The position numbers and the translations under genes are program-made. A DNA stretch of 12,725 nucleotides from Gammaproteobacteria bacterium (GTDB lineage Bacteria; Pseudomonadota; Gammaproteobacteria; Steroidobacterales; UBA11654), in NCBI GenBank assembly GCA_012965065.1, contig DTSX01000028.1, positions 1 through 12,725 on the forward strand, read 5' to 3'. Positions 1 to 5,938 of the stretch are shown one piece after another; position 1 is the stretch's first letter, and the number at the start of each line of letters is the position of its first letter. The notes under the pieces are model-generated. The model was given only the letters and a program-made list of their open reading frames with translations. It was not told the DNA's origin and did no database searches.

Positions 1-555
1 GAACTCTTTGACGTTAGCAAAAGACCCGGATGATAAAGGAATTGTTGTATCTAAAAATTCCCTAGCAAATGCTATAACTTTTTCTCCTCTGACTGGATTG
101 TAAGAACCAGCTTTAGTTGCACCATCCTCTTCTGAAATAATATCAGTTCCATAGAGTGCATCGTATAAACTTCCCCATCTAGCATTTGTAGCATTAAGAG
201 CAAATCTTGCATTCATTACCGGCACCACCAACTGAGGACCAGCTATTGTTTTGATTTCAGGATCAACATTGGCTGTTGATATTTGAATGTCTCCTTTATC
301 TTCGACTAAATACCCAATCTCTTTTAAAAAATCTTTGTATTCAGTATGGTTGTGAGTCGTCCCTCTTCTTTCTATGTGCCATTTATCAATTTGAGATTGA
401 ATAATTTCTCTTTTTTCTAATAATTCTTTATTTCTAGGACCAAATTCATTAAGGATTGCCTCAAAAGAAGACCAAAAATACTCTGCACTCATATCAAGGT
501 CATCAAGAACCTCGTTAGTCAAAAAGTTCTTAAGATCATTAGATATGTGTAACAT
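1..555 (-). CDS. glcB: malate synthase G, N-terminal part (gene continues beyond the left edge)
   Basis: Malate synthase G condenses glyoxylate with acetyl-CoA to give malate, the second step of the glyoxylate shunt, in the cytoplasm. Only residues 1-185 are in the window; the family is usually about 720 residues, so roughly a quarter is seen and the catalytic residues lie outside. Reading the minus strand from ATG at 555-553 gives a continuous frame to position 1. It contains the family hallmark GPQLVVPVMNARFALNAT followed by NARWGSLYDALYGTD (about residues 124-138), and an N-terminus of the usual form (FLTNEVL, then FGPRNKELLEKR). No clear Shine-Dalgarno precedes the ATG, but the N-terminal match supports this start. 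A tRNA-Thr lies 63 nt upstream in the same direction, so read-through from the tRNA promoter is possible. With aceA about 2 kb away the window encodes both shunt enzymes. Identity is very likely. Confidence 0.93.
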   Translation of the reverse strand, partial: MLHISNDLKNFLTNEVLDDLDMSAEYFWSSFEAILNEFGPRNKELLEKREIIQSQIDKWHIERRGTTHNHTEYKDFLKEIGYLVEDKGDIQISTANVDPEIKTIAGPQLVVPVMNARFALNATNARWGSLYDALYGTDIISEEDGATKAGSYNPVRGEKVIAFAREFLDTTIPLSSGSFANVKEF

Positions 556-618
556 AATTTTAAAGGTTTTTGAGATGTTACTGGGTTCGATATTGAGACT
601 AGTTTATCAATTAAAATT

Positions 619-694
<76 letters not shown>

Positions 695-719
695 GTTTCC
701 AAATATTTTAAACAATATT

Positions 720-748
720 TTTATACAGATAAATTTCCTTCTTTTCTA
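720..748 (-). promoter_or_regulatory. candidate sigma70-type promoter for tRNA-Thr
   Basis: On the minus strand TAGAAA (748-743) is followed after 17 nt by TATAAA (725-720), about 25 nt before the tRNA 5' end at 694. That is a typical tRNA promoter distance. The match is moderate and the region is AT-rich, so this is tentative. Confidence 0.35.
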
Positions 749-826
749 TTGTACTGCTTAAAATTCTATGTAACATGTCAATCAACATCGATTCTAAATA
801 GAAAAGAAACAAAGAATAACGCCGAA

Positions 827-2230
827 ATGTCTAGTTCTGAAAATTTCCTGGATTCAGTTAACAAGATGTTTGATCAGTCTGCTGCTCTCCTCAATTTATC
901 CAATGGCTTGGCTGAGAAAATAAAGGTTGCCAATTCCACTTACACAGTTCGATTTGGCGTCCGACTGCGAGACAAACTTGAAACCTTTACTGGTTTCAGG
1001 TCTGTTCATTCAGAACATTGGGAACCAGTAAAAGGTGGCATTCGCTACTCTCCATACGCTTCACAAATGGAGGTTGAGGCACTTGCAGCATTGATGTCCT
1101 ATAAATGTGCATTGATGGACTTACCCTTTGGCGGCTCTAAAGGTGCCCTGATTGTGGATCCCAAAGAATGGAGTAAAAGGGAATTACAAAGAATTACACG
1201 GCGATTTACTCAAGAGTTGGCGAAGAGAGACTTAATCCATCCCTCACAAAATGTTCCTGGACCCGATATGGGTACAGATGAAGATGTAATGGCATGGATC
1301 GCAGACGAATACAAACGTCTGCACCCAACTGAAATTGATGCCCTGGCCTGTGTAACAGGAAAACCCGTTCGCAAAGGTGGTATTGAAGGCCGAATAGAGG
1401 CTACAGGGAGAGGTATCCAATATGTTCTCAAGGAATTCTTTGAACACCCAGAGGACTATAAAAAAGCTAAATTGGCTTCTGGTCTAGAACAACAAAGAAT
1501 CATAATTCAGGGTTTTGGTAATGTTGGTTATCATGCCGCTAAATTTCTTTCAGAAGAAGAAGGGGCAAGGATAACGGCTGTAATTGAGCAAAAGGGTTCG
1601 GTTATCAATGACAACGGCATTGATATTGCTGCACTCAAAGAACATTCGAATGAAAAAGGAAGTTTTGAAGGCTTTGATGGGTTCAGTACCGATAGCAAAA
1701 AAACCCTTGAAAAAAAATGCGACATTTTGATCCCTGCAGCAACTGAGGAAGTCATTCACGCAAAAAATGCTGATCGAATCAATGCGAAATTGATTGTAGA
1801 AGCAGCCAATGGACCGGTCACAGCTGAAGCCGATCAACTTCTTTGCAAAAAGGGTGTTGTGATTATTCCTGATTTCTATGCCAATGCCGGAGGGGTCACT
1901 GTTTCCTATTTTGAGTGGGTAAAAAATTTGACCCACATGCGGTATGGATTGATGCAGCGGCGTGAGCAAGAAAGAAGGCAGTCTGCTTTAATTAGTGGGA
2001 TTGAAGAAATGACTGATAAAGATTTTCCTATCAATTTAAAAGACCTTATCATCAATGGGGCAACTGAGATTGACCTGGTTCGTTCAGGCCTCGAGGGGAT
2101 CATGCGTGAAGGTTACCAGAGAATGAGCAGGAAATTTCATTCAGATAATCGGATTAGAGACTTCAGAACCGCGGCTATGGTCTTAGCCATCAAACGGATT
2201 GCTGATGCTTACTATTTTTTGGGTATTTAA
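827..2230 (+). CDS. glutamate dehydrogenase-type Glu/Leu/Phe/Val dehydrogenase
   Basis: This NAD(P)-dependent enzyme reversibly deaminates an amino acid, most likely glutamate to 2-oxoglutarate and ammonia, in the cytoplasm. The 467-residue length fits glutamate dehydrogenase. Visible signs in order are the dimerisation/substrate domain with KGGIRYSP, the catalytic-lysine motif LPFGGSKG (K105), catalytic aspartate D147 in PGPDMGTDE, ACVTGKP and RIEATGRG. The Rossmann motif GFGNVG (residues 229-234) and the C-terminal YFEWVKN follow. MSYKCALMDLPFGGSKG is closest in form to the mitochondrial and Bacteroidota-type enzymes. The open frame runs back to 545, but that extension crosses the antisense tRNA-Thr and has no family match, so ATG 827 is preferred; no strong Shine-Dalgarno precedes it. 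Glutamate is the likely substrate by family resemblance; leucine or another amino acid is not excluded, and NAD versus NADP preference cannot be read here. Confidence 0.9.
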   Translation: MSSSENFLDSVNKMFDQSAALLNLSNGLAEKIKVANSTYTVRFGVRLRDKLETFTGFRSVHSEHWEPVKGGIRYSPYASQMEVEALAALMSYKCALMDLPFGGSKGALIVDPKEWSKRELQRITRRFTQELAKRDLIHPSQNVPGPDMGTDEDVMAWIADEYKRLHPTEIDALACVTGKPVRKGGIEGRIEATGRGIQYVLKEFFEHPEDYKKAKLASGLEQQRIIIQGFGNVGYHAAKFLSEEEGARITAVIEQKGSVINDNGIDIAALKEHSNEKGSFEGFDGFSTDSKKTLEKKCDILIPAATEEVIHAKNADRINAKLIVEAANGPVTAEADQLLCKKGVVIIPDFYANAGGVTVSYFEWVKNLTHMRYGLMQRREQERRQSALISGIEEMTDKDFPINLKDLIINGATEIDLVRSGLEGIMREGYQRMSRKFHSDNRIRDFRTAAMVLAIKRIADAYYFLGI

Positions 2231-2264
2231 TACCTTTGCTGCATTTACCAATATTTCATTTTTT

Positions 2265-2293
2265 TTGACTGTACTGTTTAATTTTGATTAGAT
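2265..2293 (+). promoter_or_regulatory. candidate promoter for the 68-residue membrane protein gene
   Basis: TTGACT (2265-2270) matches the -35 consensus at five of six positions. It is followed after 17 nt by TTAGAT (2288-2293), a weak -10. This would start transcription just before the 25-bp dyad in the leader. Tentative because of the poor -10. Confidence 0.35.
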
Positions 2294-2299
2294 GGTTGT

Positions 2300-2324
2300 A
2301 GTGTTTTTATACGATAAAAACACT
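2300..2324. repeat. perfect 11-bp inverted repeat with 3-nt loop
   Basis: AGTGTTTTTAT (2300-2310) and ATAAAAACACT (2314-2324) are exact reverse complements around ACG. The dyad lies 70 nt after the dehydrogenase stop and 38 nt before the next ATG. There is no GC-rich stem and no following T-tract, so it is not a standard terminator. It could be an operator, an RNA hairpin stabilising the leader, or a weak terminator for the upstream gene. Confidence 0.6.
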
Positions 2325-2362
2325 CGAACGTTTAAACCTTAATATTAGGGGAGGATTTTATT

Positions 2363-2569
2363 ATGAATAAAATCAAAGGTTGGATTGCAGATTTCACCGG
2401 TATCGCAGTCGCCCTTATAGCCTTGGGTGTCGTGGTAGGGGTTGTTTTTGGGGATGCACCATTTGTTGGGTATATCCTAGGAAACTTCACTGACCTTGTT
2501 GGTACTTTGGGTGATTCTGGGGCTGTTGGTGCTCTTGTGCTTGCACTACTTGTAGGTTTGTACAACTAA
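2363..2569 (+). CDS. small hydrophobic two-segment membrane protein, function unknown
   Basis: I do not recognise this 68-residue protein. It has a short lysine-bearing N-terminus (MNKIKGW) and a long Gly/Val/Ala-rich hydrophobic segment at about residues 13-30. A central part with DAPFVGYILGNFTDLVG follows, then a second hydrophobic segment at about 53-66. It probably sits in the inner membrane as a helical hairpin. There is no cleavable signal peptide, cysteine or histidine. The gene is convincing: AGGGGAGGA (2347-2355) is by far the best ribosome-binding site in the window, a candidate promoter and a perfect dyad lie upstream, and a strong terminator lies downstream. It therefore looks monocistronic and well translated. 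Gly/Val-rich hairpins of this size occur among holins, small pilin-like proteins and membrane bacteriocins, but nothing here decides between them. Confidence 0.75.
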   Translation: MNKIKGWIADFTGIAVALIALGVVVGVVFGDAPFVGYILGNFTDLVGTLGDSGAVGALVLALLVGLYN

Positions 2570-2590
2570 GTTTGTAACCAAAAAAGCGTT

Positions 2591-2614
2591 TTATTAAGTT
2601 TTAAGACTTAATAA
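2591..2614. repeat. 9-bp AT-rich inverted repeat before the terminator
   Basis: TTATTAAGT (2591-2599) and ACTTAATAA (2606-2614) are exact reverse complements around a 6-nt loop. The repeat lies between the stop of the small membrane protein gene and the GC-rich terminator. As RNA it would give a second 3' hairpin, perhaps protecting the transcript end. Confidence 0.5.
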
Positions 2615-2620
2615 GAATGA

Positions 2621-2650
2621 AAAGGGCTCTTGAAAAAGAGCCCTTTTTTT
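2621..2650 (+). terminator. rho-independent terminator, probably bidirectional
   Basis: GGGCTCTT (2624-2631) pairs exactly with AAGAGCCC (2636-2643) around a GAAA tetraloop. The stem is extended by AAA/TTT and followed by a run of T. It ends the 68-residue protein gene. On the minus strand the same stem is followed by TTTT, so it can also stop the convergent aceA transcript, whose stop codon is at 2680. Confidence 0.9.
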
Positions 2651-2679
2651 TATTTGCTTTTAACATTCGTTAACAATAA

Positions 2680-3957
2680 TTACTCAAATTGATCCTCCTC
2701 AGTACTTCCATGCATAGCAGTTGTGGACGAAACACCACTGGTGATGGTTGTCTGTACCGCATCAAAATAACCGGTTCCTACAAACGCCTGGTGTTTGGCT
2801 GCTCTATATCCATTGGGTTCATTGGCAATTTCCCGTTGTTGCATCTGTGAATAAGCATACATTCCATGTTGCAAGTACTCTTTGGACAGCTCGAACATAG
2901 TTAAATTAAGTGCGTGCCAGCCAGCCAGGGTGACGAACTGAAATTTAAAACCCATCGCCGCTAACCTTTCACGGAATTCCCTCAGTTCAGTTTCACTTAA
3001 GTTTGCCTGCCAGTTAAACGATGGTGAACAATTGTAAGTGAGAAGTTTTCCAGGGAATTGTTCATGAATTTCTTTTGAGAACCGTTCGGCCTCATTTAAA
3101 TCAGGGTGTGCGGTTTCAAACCAGAGAAGATCTGCGTAAGGTGCATAAGACAATGCCCGATCAATGGCCTGTTCAATTCCTGGCTTGGCTGAGAAAAATC
3201 CATCCTTAGTCCGTTCGCCGGTCAGAAATTTATGATCGCGCTGATCTGCGTCGGATTGCAACAAATTGGCTGCATTGGCATCGGTTCTGGCAATCAATAA
3301 AGTTGGGACATTCATGACGTCGGCTGAAAGTCGAGCTGCAATCAGTTTGTTGATGGCATCTTGGGTTGCAACCAAAACTTTCCCGCCCATGTGCCCACAT
3401 TTTTTTGCTGATGACAACTGGTCTTCAAAATGGACTGCGGCCGCTCCCGCTTTAATCATATGCTTGGTGAGCTCGAATGCATTGAGGTTACCGCCAAATC
3501 CGGCTTCAGCATCGGCAACTATAGGAACCATCCAATCGATCGAGTGATCGTCATCCAGATGATGGATTTGATCGGTCCTGAGCAACGAATTATTGATCCT
3601 TTCTACCATTTTTGGGACCGAGTCAACCGGGTATAGACTCTGATCAGGGTACATTTCACCGGCGGAGTTGCCATCACCTGCCACTTGCCAACCTGAACAA
3701 TAAATTGCCTTTAAACCTGCCTGTACTGACTCCACAGCTTGGTTGCCAGTAACCGCTCCCAATGCTGAGACTACAGGCTCATTGTGTAAATCATGCCAAA
3801 ATCGCTCAGCCCCCATTCTGGCAAGGGTATACTCAATGGGAAAAGAGCCTCTGAGATTCACCACTTCCTCAGCTGCATAAGTTCTCACAATACCATTCCA
3901 TCGATCCTCTTGGGACCACTTCTGTTTAAGTTTCTCAATATCAGTTTCTTTAGACAT
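2680..3957 (-). CDS. aceA: isocitrate lyase
   Basis: Isocitrate lyase cleaves isocitrate to glyoxylate and succinate, the first step of the glyoxylate shunt, in the cytoplasm. The 425-residue product has the active-site signature KKCGHMGGK (residues 185-193, catalytic C187). It also has the Mg/substrate region VADAEAGFGG (about 147-156), IARTDANAANLL, and YNCSPSFNW near the C-terminal third. It has the short proteobacterial length (E. coli AceA is 434) without the long insertion of fungal and some mycobacterial forms. ATG 3957 is preceded by a good Shine-Dalgarno (AAGGAAG, 3968-3962). The start overlaps the end of a small upstream ORF by 8 nt (ATGTCTAA), which implies translational coupling. 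The divergent RamB/PrpR-like regulator is the obvious candidate to control it. The transcript probably ends at the shared terminator near 2621-2650. Confidence 0.97.
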   Translation of the reverse strand: MSKETDIEKLKQKWSQEDRWNGIVRTYAAEEVVNLRGSFPIEYTLARMGAERFWHDLHNEPVVSALGAVTGNQAVESVQAGLKAIYCSGWQVAGDGNSAGEMYPDQSLYPVDSVPKMVERINNSLLRTDQIHHLDDDHSIDWMVPIVADAEAGFGGNLNAFELTKHMIKAGAAAVHFEDQLSSAKKCGHMGGKVLVATQDAINKLIAARLSADVMNVPTLLIARTDANAANLLQSDADQRDHKFLTGERTKDGFFSAKPGIEQAIDRALSYAPYADLLWFETAHPDLNEAERFSKEIHEQFPGKLLTYNCSPSFNWQANLSETELREFRERLAAMGFKFQFVTLAGWHALNLTMFELSKEYLQHGMYAYSQMQQREIANEPNGYRAAKHQAFVGTGYFDAVQTTITSGVSSTTAMHGSTEEDQFE

Positions 3958-4138
3958 TTTGCTTCCTTAAATTTTTGCTTGTTAACGATTTAGTCCTGCT
4001 TGGATCAACCGTACACTCCACCACATCCTCGCCATAGACCATTAAATCTATCATCTCCATCTCAGAAAGCGGTCTCCTGGTCAGTGTGGTCCGGTTCCCT
4101 TTTATGGACAAATTCTCCGGTCTTTTATCTTTGATCAT
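3950..4138 (-). CDS. small hypothetical protein upstream of and overlapping aceA
   Basis: I do not recognise this ORF. From ATG 4138 it encodes 62 residues, basic at both ends with an acidic middle (SEMEMIDLMVYGEDVVECTVD, about residues 25-45). It has no membrane segment or signal peptide, and one cysteine. The open frame extends to ATG 4219 (89 residues), but that extension is Asn/Lys/Ile-rich and AT-rich with no ribosome-binding site, whereas GGGAAA precedes ATG 4138. Its TAA stop (3952-3950) lies inside aceA codons 2-3, so ribosomes finishing it would be delivered to the aceA start. It may encode a small regulator or partner of AceA, or act mainly as a leader cistron. That it is translated is inferred from the coupling geometry, not shown. 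Confidence 0.5.
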   Translation of the reverse strand: MIKDKRPENLSIKGNRTTLTRRPLSEMEMIDLMVYGEDVVECTVDPSRTKSLTSKNLRKQNV

Positions 4139-4218
4139 GTTGTTTCCCGTATTAATAATTCTTTTATTTCTGAGCTTTATTAACCAATTGTTTCTATGTT
4201 TTCCATTTTGTAATTTCA

Positions 4219-4248
4219 TTGATATTTGATTTATATTGGAATTGTAAA
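4219..4248 (-). promoter_or_regulatory. candidate divergent promoter for the small ORF-aceA transcript
   Basis: On the minus strand TTTACA (4248-4243, five of six to the -35 consensus) is followed after 18 nt by TATCAA (4224-4219, four of six). Transcription would start near 4212, about 74 nt before ATG 4138. It physically overlaps the plus-strand promoter candidate at 4226-4255. Low confidence in such AT-rich DNA. Confidence 0.3.
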
Positions 4249-4255
4249 TTATTAT
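4226..4255 (+). promoter_or_regulatory. candidate promoter of the RamB/PrpR-like regulator gene
   Basis: TTGATT (4226-4231, four of six) and TATTAT (4250-4255, five of six) are separated by 18 nt. The expected start near 4262 coincides with the first 14-bp repeat. If correct, all three repeats lie in the initially transcribed region, a usual place for an autorepressor operator. Confidence 0.4.
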
Positions 4256-4261
4256 TAGTTA

Positions 4262-4303
4262 AAATTTCACAGTAAAAATTTCACAATGTAAATTTCACAA
4301 TGT
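4262..4303 (+). repeat. three tandem 14-bp direct repeats, candidate operator
   Basis: Copies begin at 4262, 4276 and 4290, exactly 14 bp apart. Copies 2 and 3 are identical (AAATTTCACAATGT); copy 1 is AAATTTCACAGTAA. The ATG of the regulator gene (4300-4302) lies within copy 3. A weaker partial match (AATTTCA) lies at 4212-4218. Directly repeated sites at constant spacing in front of a DNA-binding protein gene suggest an autoregulatory operator, which could also serve the divergent aceA promoter. There are no spacers, so it is not a CRISPR array. Confidence 0.7.
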
Positions 4304-5856
4304 CGAATTTGTTTAGAAAAAGTCATTTTCTCGGAACAAAAATCCGAACCATTAGAAAAAGCAATAAGCTTACTTTGGAAGACTTATCGGAGCGTTGCAG
4401 TGAAGACAACCCTAAAACAGCCCCTTCGGTCTCCTACCTCAGCATGATTGAGAATGGGAAACGGCTGCCATCTGATGATGTCCTTCAACAAATTGCAAAC
4501 ATTTTCCAAAAAGAACCGGAATGGTTTCTCGATGAGAACCTTGATATTTCTATTCCCACGGATCAAACAGATGAGCTTAAACCCTTCGCCCTCCCCTTAG
4601 AGCCAGGGTTTCTCTACAGCAAAGAATTGTTGCAAGGCGCAATCCCAGAACTGCTAGAGCAAACCGGCATTTCAGGTAAACAATTTGCCCAACTTCTGAT
4701 CCGTTCTTATCAAGAAATAAACAGAAACCGGTTTCCAGATTTGGAGAAAGCTGCCGAAGAGGTCGGCAATAAAAAATTTCCATTGGACCATAATGACCTA
4801 AAGCGTTTGTACAAAAAAAACGGATTAAAGATTAAATGGTTTAGTCAAAAAACAACCGAGACCACACCGCAAGCTCGAAACAAAACCCTGCTTCGTTCAT
4901 TCTTTGAGTCCCCTTCTGAGGTCTATGTAAACAAAGCTTTAAAAAAAGATCGAGAACGATTGAAATACGATCTATCAGTCCACCTGGGCCACAAAATATT
5001 ACATCAGGGCGACGGCTTAAGATCTGCGATCACCTCAGGGGGCAATGAGTTCGGTTCAAAAGATCAAAATTTAGCTGCTACAGGTAATGTTCACTCATGG
5101 GATGTCCTTTCCGCTTGGCATGATTTTGAATCCAGTTTTTTTGCCGGTGCATTACTCTGTCCAAAAAAACCATTTTATCGTTTCCTGGTACGAAACAAAC
5201 ATCAAATCGTCTCTGCCCAACAATTAAAACTCTCTCCTGCCCTATTGATGAGACGCGTAACCGCGGTATCCAGCTATCCTAATTGGCATTACTTTGAAGC
5301 TTATCAACCGGGATACCTAACTGCAGTTTACCGTGGCAATGGAATACCTTTGCCGTGGGGAAATATGACGATGGTATCAGACCCCTGCCCAAACTGGGCT
5401 GTGTTTAGGTTGCTGAATGAGACTTACGTCAAAAATCCCAAATCCCAGATTTCTATTTTGAAAAATGGCGACCAAACTTACCTGTATTGCTGTCACACTA
5501 TTCGGGTCAAAGACTTGGCAGGAAACTTGAAATTGCTGTCCCTAGGGATTGACTTGATTCCAGCCATAAAAAACCAAGGGATTGATGGCAATGAACTGTT
5601 ACAAAGCCTCGAACAAGACTGTCAAAAAAGTGGCGGCGAGGCAGAACTCAACCCCAATGTGAAAGAGGTGATCGAAAAATTAAGCCACATCCTAAGAATT
5701 CAATGGTTGGGTGAGTCAGTTCACGTACCTGCCAGAATCATTTGTCCCAGAAGCTTGAACTGCCAGCGTAACCAGAAATGTATACCGACCCACAGTGGCC
5801 AGAGAATCACTGGAATCGAGTCTATGCGGGAAGATATTTTGAGTATAGGAAATTGA
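4300..5856 (+). CDS. XRE-family regulator with C-terminal DUF2083 domain (RamB/PrpR/ScfR-like)
   Basis: This is a 518-residue cytoplasmic transcription factor. Residues about 12-75 form an XRE helix-turn-helix (LGTKIRTIRK, then SYLSMIENGKRLPSDDVLQQIANIF). The middle carries an IrrE-like segment in which the metallopeptidase motif HELGH is replaced by VHLGH (residues 227-231), followed by FFAGALLCP (281-288). The C-terminal DUF2083 region includes DPCPNWAVFRLL (361-372) and a cysteine group C482-x5-C488-x5-C494. In actinobacteria RamB and PrpR of this architecture control acetate, glyoxylate-shunt and propionate genes, and PrpR senses acyl-CoA and carries an Fe-S cluster. A divergent position next to aceA therefore suggests control of the glyoxylate shunt in response to C2/C3 metabolites; that role is inference. 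ATG 4300 has no Shine-Dalgarno but begins a normal N-terminus and lies in the repeat array. Confidence 0.85.
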   Translation: MSNLFRKSHFLGTKIRTIRKSNKLTLEDLSERCSEDNPKTAPSVSYLSMIENGKRLPSDDVLQQIANIFQKEPEWFLDENLDISIPTDQTDELKPFALPLEPGFLYSKELLQGAIPELLEQTGISGKQFAQLLIRSYQEINRNRFPDLEKAAEEVGNKKFPLDHNDLKRLYKKNGLKIKWFSQKTTETTPQARNKTLLRSFFESPSEVYVNKALKKDRERLKYDLSVHLGHKILHQGDGLRSAITSGGNEFGSKDQNLAATGNVHSWDVLSAWHDFESSFFAGALLCPKKPFYRFLVRNKHQIVSAQQLKLSPALLMRRVTAVSSYPNWHYFEAYQPGYLTAVYRGNGIPLPWGNMTMVSDPCPNWAVFRLLNETYVKNPKSQISILKNGDQTYLYCCHTIRVKDLAGNLKLLSLGIDLIPAIKNQGIDGNELLQSLEQDCQKSGGEAELNPNVKEVIEKLSHILRIQWLGESVHVPARIICPRSLNCQRNQKCIPTHSGQRITGIESMREDILSIGN

Positions 5857-5938
5857 TTATTAGACCCAGTTCGACCTCAACTCTTATATTGCAAGCCAGT
5901 ACTTGTGGGGGCTATTTCATTGGGTTAAAGTTACTTTA

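Noticed and set aside
1550..1969. 139-residue open frame antisense to the glutamate dehydrogenase gene
   Set aside because: Lies entirely within a well-identified gene, has no recognisable domain or ribosome-binding site; a shadow frame.
2332..2565. 77-residue minus-strand frame opposite the small membrane protein gene
   Set aside because: Pro/Thr/Ser-rich low-complexity translation typical of the complement of Gly/Val codons; the plus-strand gene has the expression signals.
4139..4219. Longer start (ATG 4219) for the small ORF upstream of aceA
   Set aside because: AT-rich, Asn/Lys/Ile-rich translation without Shine-Dalgarno, and it would overlap the expected transcription start of the minus-strand promoter candidate.
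4262..4303. CRISPR array
   Set aside because: The three repeats are contiguous 14-mers without spacers and no cas genes are present.
5903..5938. TTG start adding 12 residues to the UbiD-family protein
   Set aside because: No ribosome-binding site and not needed for the family N-terminus; ATG 5939 is the simpler start.
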